Assembly (NCBI GenBank): GCA_029718625.1 | Contig: CM056376.1 | Location: 80,558,541 to 80,622,540, forward strand | Source: Synaphobranchus kaupii | Taxonomy: Eukaryota > Chordata > Actinopteri > Anguilliformes > Synaphobranchidae | Length of the DNA stretch: 64,000 bases | Direction: 5' to 3' | In this document: in pieces, positions 23,849-36,800 of the stretch | How the letters are laid out: each line of letters opens with the position of its first letter | How positions within the stretch are numbered: the first letter of the stretch is position 1 | Notes under the pieces: model-generated | The model's input: the letters and a program-made list of their open reading frames with translations, nothing else | Databases searched by the model: none | What the model was told of the DNA's origin: nothing | Position numbers and translations under genes: made by a program

Positions 23849-26800
23849 CCTGAATCCTGAGATTGTGTAATTGATGGGCACCGATTTCGCTCTATGTTAG
23901 GAGCTCGTTTTTTGTGCGGCATCAGAGTGTAATCTGGCACCTGGATCATCCCCTGCAGCGGTGAGATTTGAAGGCACCGTGAGATCAAAAGTGATCGCGT
24001 TTTCACACCATTTTCATTTTTTCACATTTGTGCTGGGAGACCCGGCAACGCCTCCTTGTCTTTGTTGCATTTCTGTGCGGGGAAGGTCATGACACGTCAC
24101 CAACATGGAGATTAACAGGCATGACGCTGTAAGAGGAAACCTACATCAGTGGATATGACCTCATGAGTAATGTAGCATAAATAATAAATAGTACTAGTAA
24201 TATTGATATAAAACCAGCAACACTAACATGCATTAATGTTCTAGAACATAGTTCTGAATCTGACCCTGTTTAAAGGGTTCGCCAAGTGCGTAAATAACAA
24301 TGACGATAATATTTTTTTTAGTTTCATGTTTTTATTCTACCTTTGCACTGCAAAAAGTCCAATTTCTGTAGACCAATTAGACCAATTAAGAGGGGCACGA
24401 CTAAGTAATTAATAATTTCTTGTCCAATACGTAAGACACCTTTTGTGAATGGGCTGTCTATGAGGGTGAGAAGACAGACTGAGCTTCATCCTGATGATGT
24501 CATTAAGGTATGGGTGCGGCTTCTTAAAGTGTGAAATAGTAGCGGGGGAGGACCATTAAGGCCAGCCACCATCTGAGCTTGTGGATCAGCGAGGTCAGTT
24601 TGGTAATATTTTAGATTTCCTTTCGCTGTATACCAAATGAGACCTCAAACAGATCCATTACATCATCATTTTAAAAGCTACTCATCACATGTGCAGCATA
24701 CTCTGCAACCACCTTGTCTACTATACATGGAATTGCAGTCTGGGGTGACATCACACTCTCTGTGTAAAGAAGCACTATTAGAAATATGAAGTGCACCCAT
24801 TTTAATTAGTGCAGTACACCATTATTAATAGACTGACAATAAAAGGAAAATGGCACAAATCCCATGTGGTTAATCAAATAATAATGCTCCAATTGTCTTA
24901 ACTCAAGGACACTTGCATGAGCACACACGCATACTTCTCTGCATATGCATGTGTGTGTATAGCACAGTATGTCATTTCATGTTCATTCTTTTCACAGGTG
25001 TGAATAGCACCGTTTCATTATTCATAGTCGAACAGCACTAGAAGGGGCACGTGCACTTCAATATTTCCCGTTTAATAATGGTATGTCTGAACAAAGGCCA
25101 TGGATGCAATTGATGTCAATGTGTTATCTTTTATATATTTTTAAAAGAAGTGGTATCTTCCCTACGGTGTCATGTTAATTGAGAGAAAAGCTCTGGCCAT
25201 TGTCTCGTGTGCATTACATCATTCCTATCCATCCCCTTTAAATCCGTCTCTTTGAGTAAAACTCAAAGAACCCTCATTTCAGTGTTTTGCGTTTCCCTGT
25301 CATCCATAGATGTCGGCAAATAAGGTGATGCAAATATTGGTATAATCGAGCATTTGTTCACATCGACCTCTTTATACCGGCGTCTCGCGCATCCATGAGA
25401 AGTTTCCTTCTTTGTAAGGGGATCTTTTCACCTCACCTTGCAGGTTATAAGCTGTAACAGGTCGTGATTTTGAAAATACTGACAGGCACTGGGTGAAGGA
25501 CAAAAAATTTTCGTCGGCTTTTGCTTTCATGATGTAGCGATACTTACAGTTTACTCCTCTGTGTCCGCTGCTTCAAAAGATCAATGACAACCGCAGTCTC
25601 CCGCGAGCTAATGGGAACACACAGCTGCCCACTTCAGGACCATTTGCATCCAATCCTACGAAAAAGCTTCCCTTGAATACAGCAACGATGTGAAAGCTGA
25701 CAATTTGGAGATATACACCGAGGTTAAATCCAAATCCGTCATTTTTACAAACTGGAGATGCCCTAGATTACCGGTGACATTTCGTTGTCCAAAAATATCC
25801 ATTGGTAAAATATGGCATGTTACAATTTCTGCTTTGGGAGCAGAGCCCGGTAAAGACCATTGTTGGTGCTGTAGGAGGGGGGTGAATCTTAAAGTTGCAG
25901 CTGTACAATTTAAAGGACTACTTGTTTGCAAGCCCAAGGATGCTCATATGTAACTCTCGTGCAAAATAAGGTATTCTTAGTAAATGTTGTGTTGTTAAAA
26001 TAGTCAATTCATAAACATGCAAGACCTAATAATCACTGCATTGCTGCACAATAATTATGATATGCTTGCGTTTGAACTTTGTGGAATAACATCTGGTTTA
26101 GTGATAATATCGTTATCAACATCCTGACAATTATTGTTTCGTGATGCCCGTGATTTTTTTTTCAGTAGAAATTACAAATTAGATTTTGACAGATTGAAAA
26201 TGTGTCATTTTAAATGCAAATGAGTCCTGGTTGTAGAAATGCAAAGTACTATTCTACAAAGAGCACCGTGCTTTCATAGAATTCCTTTCAGAATTTCTCA
26301 TCTGTGGTTTTCTCCCCCGTCACGTAAGTGGTTTCCGCCGGGCTTTAAATACATTCTGAAGTAATCGCGTCTGCTCTCCCATTTACGTTCACATTTCCCC
26401 CAGACGTTTGGTTTTACTATAAGGCAGCACTGACTTCATGCCTGTTAAATATTTGTTCTGAGAAGGAGCTCTCACAAGGAATCCACTGAATAGGCATATC
26501 CTGGCGAACATTCCATCACACATTTTCTTTTACAGCCAAGCACGTATCCATGAGTAGGCCTTATTCCGATAGTCATTGATCAATTGGACTGGTAGAATCC
26601 TCATTGCACGAGACAGAGAGGTCTGGAGATATAAGACAGTGCACCATGTCCCACTTCCTGTGGAAAGTAATGATGTAGATATAGGGTTTATTTTTCCTCA
26701 GTTTGTTAATGCCACACCTGCCTAATGTAATTATTGAAAATGCTAACTAAGCTGGCTATGAATGGAACATTTAAGTTATGTATGGTTACTATCTTTTGTG

Positions 26801-26908
26801 CACAAACAAGACCAATTGATAAGACAAGGCTGTGCTTATGTTTTTGTTCTGATAAAATCTGAAAGTGTCTGTAACAATCACTAAATGACTGCACAGTGTG
26901 CAGCTTTG
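23849..26908. other. Unassigned sequence, about 3 kb
   Basis: No supported gene and no repeat I recognise. The stretch is not low-complexity and carries small islands of higher GC. It includes the short palindrome CTTTGAGTAAAACTCAAAG at 25251-25269. This is one of the longest repeat-free pieces and may hold conserved non-coding sequence, which cannot be told by reading. Confidence 0.35.
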
Positions 26909-26973
26909 ATACATCTAAGCTTTGATCTGAGCTTTTTAAATAAAAGTTAAGACAGTTTACAATGTAAATAACC
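26909..26973 (+). repeat. 65-bp direct repeat, left copy
   Basis: The stretch beginning GATACATCTAAGCTTTG and ending CAATGTAAATAA recurs at 27697-27764 with only one internal difference seen (AAGTTAAGAC versus AAGTTAAAAC). Confidence 0.85.
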
Positions 26974-26991
26974 TATAGCTAGACCGAAAAC

Positions 26992-27180
26992 GAGCTGATT
27001 TACCCACAGCTTACTGTGAACTACAGTCAAAGTTCATTACTAGGGATAGCTGCTACATTATGGGAAGGATGTGCTTTGTCTTGTCTGTTCTGTAGTGATC
27101 TTGATGATGTCTCTGTATGCACTTATTGTACGTCGCTTTGGATAAAAGCGTCTGCTAAATGAATGTAATGTAATGTAATG
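26992..27180 (+). mobile_element. L2 LINE 3' end, 5'-truncated
   Basis: It matches, in reverse orientation, the 3' end of the L2 at 33889-34075: ACCCACAGCTTACTGTG, then GTACGTCGCTTTGGATAAAA, then GCGTCTGCTAAATGA and a tail of ATGTA repeats. It contains untranslated sequence only, as left by incomplete target-primed reverse transcription. Confidence 0.85.
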
Positions 27181-27696
27181 CTCACACCTTCCCTTCACTA
27201 GTCATCACACTGGATCAATGTACTTGGTTTGAGTTAAAGGTGTATGGGAAGCATCATTTTCTGTACATTGTTGACCTGGCAACTGTGGTTTGGACAGAAA
27301 TGTGAGGATCGTTGACATTTTAAATGTTATATTGCTATGTTTTTAACCTCACAGTGGGGCAACATACCTGTTTTAATGGCCTGAAGGTTTTAAAATAATA
27401 ATAATAATAATTAGCTAAATATAAACATAATGGTTATTTATGTTTAATCTTTTTCAATTATTAAAGGCAATAAGCAAAAATACGCAGATATTTTGACCAG
27501 TCCTCTTTAGTGTGCTACAGAAGTTACCAAACCATAACAAACTGACTCACAAATGTCTTGCAACATACGTATGTAGCACACGTTGATGAAAATGCCATTC
27601 TCAGTGTTGGTGTAATCCATGCCTCTTGAAGTTGACAGGCAAGTTGGCAGTGGGTCTTTACCAAACTGTACATCAACAGTATATAGCAAAATTATT
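27181..27696. other. Unassigned spacer between two copies of a 65-bp repeat
   Basis: No supported gene. It includes a short ATA repeat at about 27393-27411. Confidence 0.3.
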
Positions 27697-27764
27697 TGAT
27701 ACATCTAAGCTTTGATCTGAGCTTTTTAAATAAAAGTTAAAACAGTTTACAATGTAAATAATTG
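27697..27764 (+). repeat. 65-bp direct repeat, right copy
   Basis: Near-identical to 26909-26973. The pair encloses about 725 bases including the L2 fragment. Confidence 0.85.
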
Positions 27765-27977
27765 AAATTGGATTGAAATACTGGCAAAATATATAAACAG
27801 ATTATGAAATTTTGTGAGAAGAGACTGACAAGAAACGTTATGTTAAATTTCGATACTGCAACCGGTAATGCATCTATGTAACAAGCTAGCAAGCTATCTA
27901 GCTAAAAAAAAAAATAAACAACACAAGCTTACCTGCAAAGCAGAAAAAGGGCCACCTCAGCATCTGTTCTTAATGCC

Positions 27978-28914
27978 TTCTCTCCTTTAAGCTTTAGCAC
28001 AACTCCAATATTACTCCTTCTTCTCTGCTTATCCACCAATTCTCTCCTTTAAGCTTTAGCACAACTCCAATATTACTCCTTCTTCTCTGCTTATCCACCA
28101 ATTCTCTCCTTTAAGCTTTAGCACAACTCCAGTATTACTCCTTCTTCTCTGCTTATCCACCAATTCTCTCCTTTAAGCTTTAGCACAACTCCAATATTAC
28201 TCCTTCTTCTCTGCTTATCCACCAATTCTCTCCTTTAAGCTTTAGCACAACTCCAATATTACTCCTTCTTCTCTGCTTATCCACCAATTCTCTCCTTTAA
28301 GCTTTAGCACAACTCCAATATTACTCCTTCTTCTCTGCTTATCCACCAATTCTCTCCTTTAAGCTTTAGCACAACTCCAATATTACTCCTTCTTCTCTGC
28401 TTATCCACCAATTCTCTCCTTTAAGCTTTAGCACAACTCCAATATTACTCCTTCTTCTCTGCTTATCCACCAATTCTCTCCTTTAAGCTTTAGCACAACT
28501 CCAATATTACTCCTTCTTCTCTGCTTATCCACCAATTCTCTCCTTTAAGCTTTAGCACAACTCCAATATTACTCCTTCTTCTCTGCTTATCCACCAATTC
28601 TCTCCTTTAAGCTTTAGCACAACTCCAATATTACTCCTTCTTCTCTGCTTATCCACCAATTCTCTCCTTTAAGCTTTAGCACAACTCCAATATTACTCCT
28701 TCTTCTCTGCTTATCCACCAATTCTCTCCTTTACGCTTTAGCACAACTCCAATATTACTCCTTCTTCTCTGCGTATCCACCAATTCTCTCCTTTAAGCTT
28801 TAGCACAACTCCAATATTACTCCTTCTTCTCTGCTTATCCACCAATTCTCTCCTTTACGCTTTAGCACAACTCCAATATTACTCCTTCTTCTCTGCTTAT
28901 CCACCAATTCTCTC
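27978..28914. repeat. 62-bp tandem repeat, about 15 copies, very uniform
   Basis: The word GCTTTAGCACAACTCC recurs every 62 bases from 27991 to 28859. The unit also contains AATATTACTCCTTCTTCTCT and GCTTATCCACCAATTCTCTC. Only isolated changes are seen: CCAGTATT near 28131, GCGTATCC near 28772, and TTTACGC twice near 28733 and 28857. The uniformity suggests recent expansion or efficient homogenisation. The period is not a multiple of three, so no long frame arises. Confidence 0.97.
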
Positions 28915-29236
28915 CACCCCACGTTCAGGAGTTATTTTCTTTATGACCAACATTATGTCTGAACTTGCCATGTTGAGCTGTTTTGAAGGGCGATTGCTGA
29001 CATTATACACTTTTGTTGATACCTGACATTATACACATTGCTCAAGGACCCAGCATGTCTCACAAAGCTTCCAGGAGGCAGAAATATGTGAAATGTCACT
29101 GCACACGTAATGTTTGGCTTTAAGATATTAGAAGCGTTTCACAAAAACCAATAGCACGTTCACACAGAGTCGTGGGTTTATCGCAGTATGTGGAATGTCC
29201 ATGCATGTGCATTGCATTTTAATGTGTGTCAGTGAT
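28915..29236. other. Unassigned spacer
   Basis: No feature seen apart from a short duplicated phrase, GACATTATACAC, near 28999 and 29024. Confidence 0.3.
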
Positions 29237-29339
29237 CCCTTATGGAAAAAAGAATATACTGCAGTATATTGTAAATATATCAAAATTATCGTTAAAATAT
29301 ATTTAAAATATACTGCAGTATATTACAGTTCCATAAGGG
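29237..29339. repeat. 103-bp imperfect palindrome
   Basis: The ends are CCCTTATGGAA at 29237-29247 and TTCCATAAGGG at 29329-29339. Inside, the self-complementary word AATATACTGCAGTATATT appears near 29272 and again near 29318. The whole can fold into one hairpin. It may be a tiny miniature element; no target duplication is clear. Confidence 0.65.
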
Positions 29340-31743
29340 GTGACATAGGGCTTTTTACTTTTGAGCAACAACAACACAAATGTTACGTACCGTTAATGAT
29401 TTATTTGCCTCCTGCAGAGAGACTAAATTTCATCTTCCCCTTCATGACAGATTACATGACGCAGTTATAGCCCATCATCAGCACAGTGTCTGCTCCCCAC
29501 AGTTACTTTCTTCAGGGAAAACCTAACAACCCCACATCCTCATTCTCCACCCTGCCACTCTATCCTTCAGTACAAATCCCTGCACTTGGGTCATTAGATC
29601 CAAGGAATATTCTACAGTCTGTGGTCTTGCTTTGCTCACATTTCTGTGACATAAATACAATCCGATCATGATAATACTCACTCAGGGCACTTAGTTGCGC
29701 CCTGTTAATCTCAGCTTACCTTTATGGCTGACTACAAAGAATTATTTCAGTTGTCTTTTGTTTGCTTTCTGCTTCTGTACGTCTGTTGCTTCTGTCTGAA
29801 CACGGTTTGAGCAAAAGTATTTGGGTAAAAAATATACTAGCTCTCCCAAACCGTTGTAGAAATGGTGATGGCTTGTTGATGAAGCCCATACGGGAAGGAG
29901 AGGCATGAACCAGAGAGGAATAATAAGACTCATCAGCAGGTATTTGGCGTTTTTGATTTTCCCTCTTCTTTTCGGTGTTGTAAAACTCACTGAACAAAAA
30001 AAACAATTACAGCCAGATTTGGGACAATGCCTCAGTTACTCCCTGCACATTCATTTCTTAAAGAAATACCCTGTGTTAACGGGAGTAAAGCACTTATTGT
30101 TACATCTGCATTGGAAATACCTTATTGACCATTTAAGACATAACTTACACTGTAAACAAAGTAGTTGAGTATAATGAGCTTTCATTAACTTTGTGGTAGA
30201 GTATAATGAAGCAAACAATTAGCAGGGACACAGAGGGTTGATATTGTACATGCAGAGGAGACATGCTGTGTCTGCAGCGGCGGATATTTGTATTAAGTCA
30301 TGTATTTATTCCTGCAGAAAATGTGTATTGAAGCATACATTTCATACATTTTTACTTCAGTAAATTTTGAATCAGGCTATAAGTGTCATGGTTTGTGACC
30401 TTTTTCCCTTGCGGTTGTGTTCCTCGGTCGCCACAAGTGGGCGCTGCTTCGTTGGTGGAGTTTTGGCTCCGTTCCTTCTTCTCGCGAAGAAGTCTCATCA
30501 ACGTTGCACAGCTGTACATTGTTGCCGGTGAGCTTTATAAGCCCATGTTCCTTTTGTTCTGGGCTTCGATATTAATTGTTGATTGTGATCGTTTGTTCTG
30601 GTGTATTTTCTGGTATTATTTGTGCTGTTTTGTGTGCGGTTTATTTTGCCCTTTTAGAGTTTTAATCGTATGATTGGATCTAGGTTTTAAGGTGACCGTT
30701 TTGCTCCGTTGTGCTTTTATTGGAGTTTTGCGGTACTTGCTTTGGTGATTTGAGCTTGCAGGTTGAATTCCTGTTTGGTGTGCTCATTTCAGTCTCCGCT
30801 TTCTGGTCTGTCCTTTGTTTGTCGTTCTACCTAGATCCATTGCCCCTTACTAAGAGACAGGGCGTTTGTATCATACTAACTTTAGGGTTTTAATTATTCT
30901 TTGAGGCAGGTCGGTTATTTTCGATTAAAAATCCTTGAAAGTAAATATGCCGTAAGAAGATTCAATATCCTCTAAGAAGAGAAATCTCTTTGCTTAGGAA
31001 TCGGATTTAACACAACTACTTATGCCATGCCATACTGACCAAAAATCTATATGGGTAAATTGGAAATAAATGCACTGAAAAACGCAAGCTCCTGTCTCTG
31101 TCATTTTTCTGAGCGTGGTAGTGGTTTTGTTTTTAAGAGCTTTCCTTATGTCCCAGGGAGCTCACATTTTATCCGTTCAAAGCAACAGCCAAGAGAACCC
31201 ATTATTCTGCTCAGAAATACTGTTCATGTTATATTTTATATCCAGGGATTCTTCTTAATGATGGAAATATCTCGACAGTATCAGTGAAAGTATGCATTTC
31301 AAGTTGTCACTAACTTGTTGGTCAAAAAAAGGGAACTACAACAGTGTTTAAGGGACAATTTACAGTAGCCTTCACAGCAAAGCTCTAAAAGCACTGACAT
31401 AGTGGGAGAGCTCGATATTTCAGGGAAATCTGGCAGCAAGTCATAAATGGATATTACACAGAGACAGGTTTATACCCTTGCAGAGTTTGATGCAGAAAGT
31501 AGCTTGGTTATAAGACAAAATAATACCGCTCTCCCACTGAGGACAGCTTATCTTCATATGCCCTTGCACTGTCTCTCTGATAATGTTAAATACCTGAACA
31601 CTGGTGACTGGAGATATCATGGTCAATCACACATTCAGTACATGTTTATACTGTTTGTTATGTGATTTAAACAACTTAAAACTTTTTAATGTATATAATG
31701 TGTTGGTGTATGCCAGAACCACAATGCTTTCTTTACACCTAAA
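29340..31743. other. Unassigned sequence
   Basis: No supported gene. A stretch from about 30387, starting TGTCATGGTTTGTGACC and T/G-rich to about 30900, has the look of an LTR but lacks a partner and a clear duplication. Confidence 0.3.
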
Positions 31744-32962
31744 GACTGTGGGGGAAGGGTCTTTAATGGTGACAAAGACTGTGGTGGAAGGGTCTTTAAT
31801 GGTGATAAACACTGTGGTGGAAGGGTCTTTAATGGTGATAAAGACTGTGGTGGAAGGGTCTGTAATGGTGATAAAGACTGTGGTGGAAGGGTCTTTAATG
31901 GTGATAAAGACTGTGGTGGAAGGGTCTTTAATGGTGATAAAGACTGTGGTGGAAGGGTCTTTAATGGTGATAAAGACTGTGGTGGAAGGGTCTTTAATGG
32001 TGACAAAGACTGTGGTGGAAGGGTCTTTAATGGTGACAAACACTGTGGTGGAAGGGTCTTTAATGGTGACAAAGACTGTGGTGGAAGGGTCTTTAATGGT
32101 GACAAAGACTGTGGTGGAAGGGTCTTTAATGGTGATAAAGACTGTGGTGGAAGGGTCCGTAATGGTGATAAAGACTGTGGTGGAAGGGTCTTTAATGGTG
32201 ATAAAGACTGTGGTGGAAGGGTCTTTAATGGTGATAAAGACTGTGGTGGAAGGGTCTTTAATGGTGACAAAGACTGTGGTGGAAGGGTCTTTAATGGTGA
32301 CAAAGACTGTGGTGGAAGGGTCTTTAATGGTGATAAAGACTGTGGTGGAAGGGTCTTTAATGGTGATAAAGACTGTGGTGGAAGGGTCTTTAATGGTGAT
32401 AAAGACTGTGGTGGAAGGGTCTTTAATGGTGATAAAGACTGTGGTGGAAGGGTCTTTAATGGTGACAAAGACTGTGGTGGAAGGGTCTTTAATGGTGATA
32501 AAGACTGTGGTGGAAGGGTCTTTAATGGTGATAAAGACTGTGGTGGAAGGGTCTTTAATGGTGATAAAGACTGTGGTGGAAGGGTCTTTAATGGTGACAA
32601 AGACTGTGGTGGAAGGGTCTTTAATGGTGATAAAGACTGTGGTGGAAGGGTCTTTAATGGTGACAAAGACTGTGGTGGAAGGGTCTTTAATGGTGATAAA
32701 GACTGTGGTGGAAGGGTCTTTAATGGTGATAAAGACTGTGGTGGAAGGGTCTTTAATGGTGAAAAAGACTGTGGTGGAAGGGTCTTTAATGGTGATAAAG
32801 ACTGTGGTGGAAGGGTCTTTAATGGTGACAAAGACTGTGGTGGAAGGGTCTTTAATGGTGACAAAGACGGTGGTGGAAGGGTCTTTAATGGTGATAAAGA
32901 CTGTGGTGGAAGGGTCTTTAATGGTGATAAAGACTGTGGTGGAAGGGTCTTTAATGGTGACA
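31744..32962. repeat. 33-bp minisatellite, about 37 copies
   Basis: The unit reads ACTGTGGTGGAAGGGTCTTT then AATGGTGATAAAG. The main variant is GATAAAG versus GACAAAG; rarer ones are GTCTGTAATGG, GTCCGTAATGG and AAACAC. As 33 is a multiple of three and the unit has no stop in three frames, it yields long frames on both strands (485 codons plus; 476 and 426 minus). Their products are pure 11-residue repeats with no known fold and no conserved flanks, so I treat them as artefacts of the array. Confidence 0.95.
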
Positions 32963-33548
32963 ACATTCACATACAGCGCAAAGGACAGTTCACCTGGTAC
33001 CAACATTCCTGCCCTTTTCCAATTACATCTGGAAAATGATATTACTTCTCCCGTCACGTAGGGTAATGGAATTGTCTGATTAGCAGCAGGTCCTTATAGC
33101 CTGCGTACATTCCTTCTCCAAAATACCCATTAAGTGAAAAAAGATTAAACTGATTTAAAGAAAGAGCTTGGAGGTAGGATCCGTTCTCACCACATGCTTT
33201 GGCTAACCCTAATGGTGCTGTCCATGGTGCTGCACTAGGAAACCTCCTCCAGCATCAGTCCCCTGCTTCAGGGGCAATTTGAAGATGAAAAATATAACAG
33301 TTTAAACAATGAATTGCATGGGAATTAAATATTTAAATATAAAATATGTTAGACAGTTGGACTGTGAAGACAGTTTTAATTGGTACAGAATGATACAACA
33401 CATTTGGTGGAGTATGTTCACTAGCCTTGTGACTATGTTAGACAGCCTTTTCATGTTACAGTTATAAAATAAACATATATCTTTGCTGTTGCACAATAGA
33501 CACATGTTGTTATGAGCCTCTGAGCTAAAGGCCCCTGAGCATTTATTA
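32963..33548. other. Unassigned spacer
   Basis: No feature seen. It ends at the TA target of the long-palindrome element. Confidence 0.3.
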
Positions 33549-33888
33549 TACAGACGTGGTCAGATTTGTTGGTACCCCTGGTAAAGATGAGTAAAAAGGG
33601 TTATAAAAAATTCACCATTTGGTGAATTAGCTTAATCTCACACTGACAAAATGAGAAAAATCCAACCTTTAATTGAAGTTCATTTATTATGAGAAAAAAA
33701 AATCCCTCATCAAAAAATAATTATTTTTAACAAAACCACATTGGCCACAATTATTGGTACTCCTGCATGTATATATTGAATAAAGTAATAATTTAAAATA
33801 TTTGGTTGCATATCTTTGCATGCCATGACTTCCTGGTGTCTGTGACCCAACAAAAGACTCTTGATATCTTATTTTCTGGTACTCTTAC

Positions 33889-36800
33889 ATTACATTACAT
33901 TCATTTAGCAGACGCTTTTATCCAAAGCGACGTACAATAAGTGCATACAGAGACGTCATCAAGATCACTACAGAACAGACAAGACAAAGCACATCCTTCC
34001 CATAATGTAGCAGCTATCCCTAGTAATGAACGTTGACTGTAGTTCACAGTAAGCTGTGGGTAAATCAGCTATACTACACTTCTATTCTAAATACTATTAT
34101 AAACTATAACAAACAGACAGGAAAACACAGGGAACTAGTACCATGAGGTCCTAGGTTAGAATATCAGTCAAGGTGGAGTCTGAAGAGGTGTGTCTTCAGG
34201 CCTCGACGGAACGCAGGCAGGGTTCGAGTAGAACATAGGGGAATTGGAAGTTCATTCCACCACTGAGGAGCTAAGGTGGAAAAGCTCCGCAGTCGGGACG
34301 AGCGAGAGCCGTTGACACGGAGAGGGGGAAGTGCGAGTCGCCCTGCTGTAGAAGAGCGAAGTGGTCGAGCAGGAACATAGTTCTGGATTAAGTCCTGCAG
34401 GTAGGCGGGGCCTGCCCTATTGGCTGCAGTGTAGGCCAGGGTCAGAACTTTGAACCTGATCCTGGCTGCAACTGGCAGCCAGTGGAGTGACCTCAGTAGG
34501 GGGGTTACATGGGAAAATTTCGGGAGGTTGAACACAAGCCGGGCAGCTGCATTCTGGATCAGTTGAAGAGGCAGAATGGCGCAGGCCGGTAGGCTTGCGA
34601 GCAGGGAGTTGCAATAGTCCAGGCGTGAGGTGACCATGGTCTGGACAAGAAGCTGGGTGGAGTAGGTGGTCAGGTTCGAATCCTCCTGATGTTGTACAGG
34701 AGGAACCTGCAGGATCGTGCCGTCGCCCTGATGTGCTCTTTGAAGTCCAGCCGATCATCCAGGACCACCCCCAGGTTCCTTGCAGAGCGGGAGGCAGCTA
34801 ACACGGTCCCGTCAATGGTGATGGAGAGGTCATGTAGTGGGGAGGTCTTGTACGGCATGAAGAGGAGCTCTGTCTTGTCAAGGTTGAGCTTCAGGTGATG
34901 GGTAGCCATCCACTCAGAGATGTCTGTCAGACAAGCAGATATCCTCTCCTTAACCTGTGGGGTAGAGGGAGGGAAAGAGAGGAAGAGTTGAGTATCATCA
35001 GCATAGCTATGGTATGAGAAGCCATGTGAATTCATTACTGAACCAAGAGACTTAATATACGTAGAGAACAGCAGAGAACCCAGTACAGATCCCTGCGGGA
35101 CTCCTGTAGACAGGGGATGGGGAGGAGAGACGGAACCCTTCCAGGAGACTTGGTAGGATCTATCAGTGAGATACGATACAAACCAAGAGAGGGCAGTCCC
35201 AGAAATGCCCATCTCAGCGAGTGTGGAGATCAGGAGTTTGTGGTTGACCGTGTCGAATGCCGCAGACAGGTCAAGGCGAATCAGAACAGAGGAGAGGGAG
35301 GAGGCTCTAGCAGTGGCGAGTGCCTCCGTCACGGCCAGGAGAGCAGTTTCAGTGGAATGGCCGGTTCTGAAGCCGGACTGATGCGGGTCAAGTAGGTTGT
35401 TCTGCTGGAGAAAAACAGACAGTTGGTTAAGGACAGCACGTTCAATTGTTTTGGACAGGAACGGCAAGAGAGATACAGGACGGTAGTTCCAGACATCAGA
35501 GGGATCCAAGCTAGGTTTTTTAAGGAGTGGGGTTACACGGACAGTTTTAAAGGCAGCAGGAACATGGCCACAGATTAGGGAGGTGTTAATAATGGAGGAC
35601 AGATATGGAAGGAGCTCAGCGGATATAGACTGGAGGACTGCTGAAGGTATGGGGTCTAGTGGACAGGTGGTTGCGCGATGGCGCGTCACCAGCTGGAGCA
35701 CATCTGAGTCCTCCAGAATCTTGAAGGACGACAGTGTCGCGATGGGTTCAGTATGGGGGATGTGGGGTGTCACCGGATGCGTGAAGGAGTTCCGGATCAC
35801 GGCCACCTTCCCCTCAAAGTGGGTCAGGAAGTCATCTGCAGAAAGGGAGGAGGGTGAAGGGGGTGGAGGGGGGATGAGCAGGGAGGAGAAAGTGGAAAAG
35901 AGTTTACGTGGATTAGATACACATGCATCAATTTTAGACTGGAAAAATGAAGTTTTAGCTGATGTGGTTGCAGCTGTGAAGGCTGCCAGCAGAGTATGGT
36001 AGGAGGCCAGGTCATCTGGGGATCTGGATTTCCTCCACTTTCTCTCAGCGGCTCGCAGCATGGTTCTGCTGGATCTGAGAGAATCCGTCAGCCACGGGGA
36101 GGGGGGTGATGGTCGAGCTGGTTTGGAGACAAGAGGACATAGTGAGTTGAGAGACTGAGAGAGGCATGAGTTAAACAAAGAGGTGGCAACATCAACAGGC
36201 ATTTTAGCAAAGGTAGCAGGAGGAGGAAGTGCAGAGAGAGCAGAAGTAGTGAGAGAGGAGTGTGAGAGGGTGCGGAGATTTCTCCTGAACATAACAGTGG
36301 GTGGGTTGTTAGCGGAGTTGAGGGAGAGTGGGCAGTAGAGAGAAAATGAGATAAAGAAATGGTCCGATACGTGGAGGGGGGTCACCGTGAGTTCAGATGT
36401 GGTGCAACTCCTAGTGAGTACAAGGTCCAGTTGGTTACCACCCTTGTGGGTGGCAGGCGATGGGGACTGAGTGAGGGCGAAGGACTGGAGGAGTGAGGCG
36501 ACACTGGATAGCTGGGAACTGTCTGGTTGGAGGTTGAAGTCTCCCAGTAGGATTATAGGGGTGCCATCCTCAGGGAAGGAGCTCAGGAGAGTGTCCAGTT
36601 CATCCAGGAAAGCGCCGAGCGGACCTGGAGGGCGACAGAGAACAACAATGTTAAGTGCAGATGGGTGAGTTAGAGTGACTGCATGAAACTCAAAGGAAGA
36701 GATATTCAGGCAGTGTACAGTGGGAATAGAGAATTTCCAGGACGTGGAAATGAGCAAACCAGTACCCCCCGCCTCGGCCAGAGGCCCTGGGGGTGTGGGC

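Noticed and set aside
27978..28914. CRISPR array, because of regular repeats
   Set aside because: Units are contiguous 62-bp copies without unique spacers, and the setting is a vertebrate genome.
30387..31014. Solo LTR beginning TGTCATGG and ending TTTAACACA
   Set aside because: No matching flanking duplication, no second copy in the window and no internal genes.
31604..33061. A 485-codon frame as a repeat protein, with 476- and 426-codon frames opposite
   Set aside because: Explained by the 33-bp array, which lacks stops in several frames. Flanking codons show no homology.
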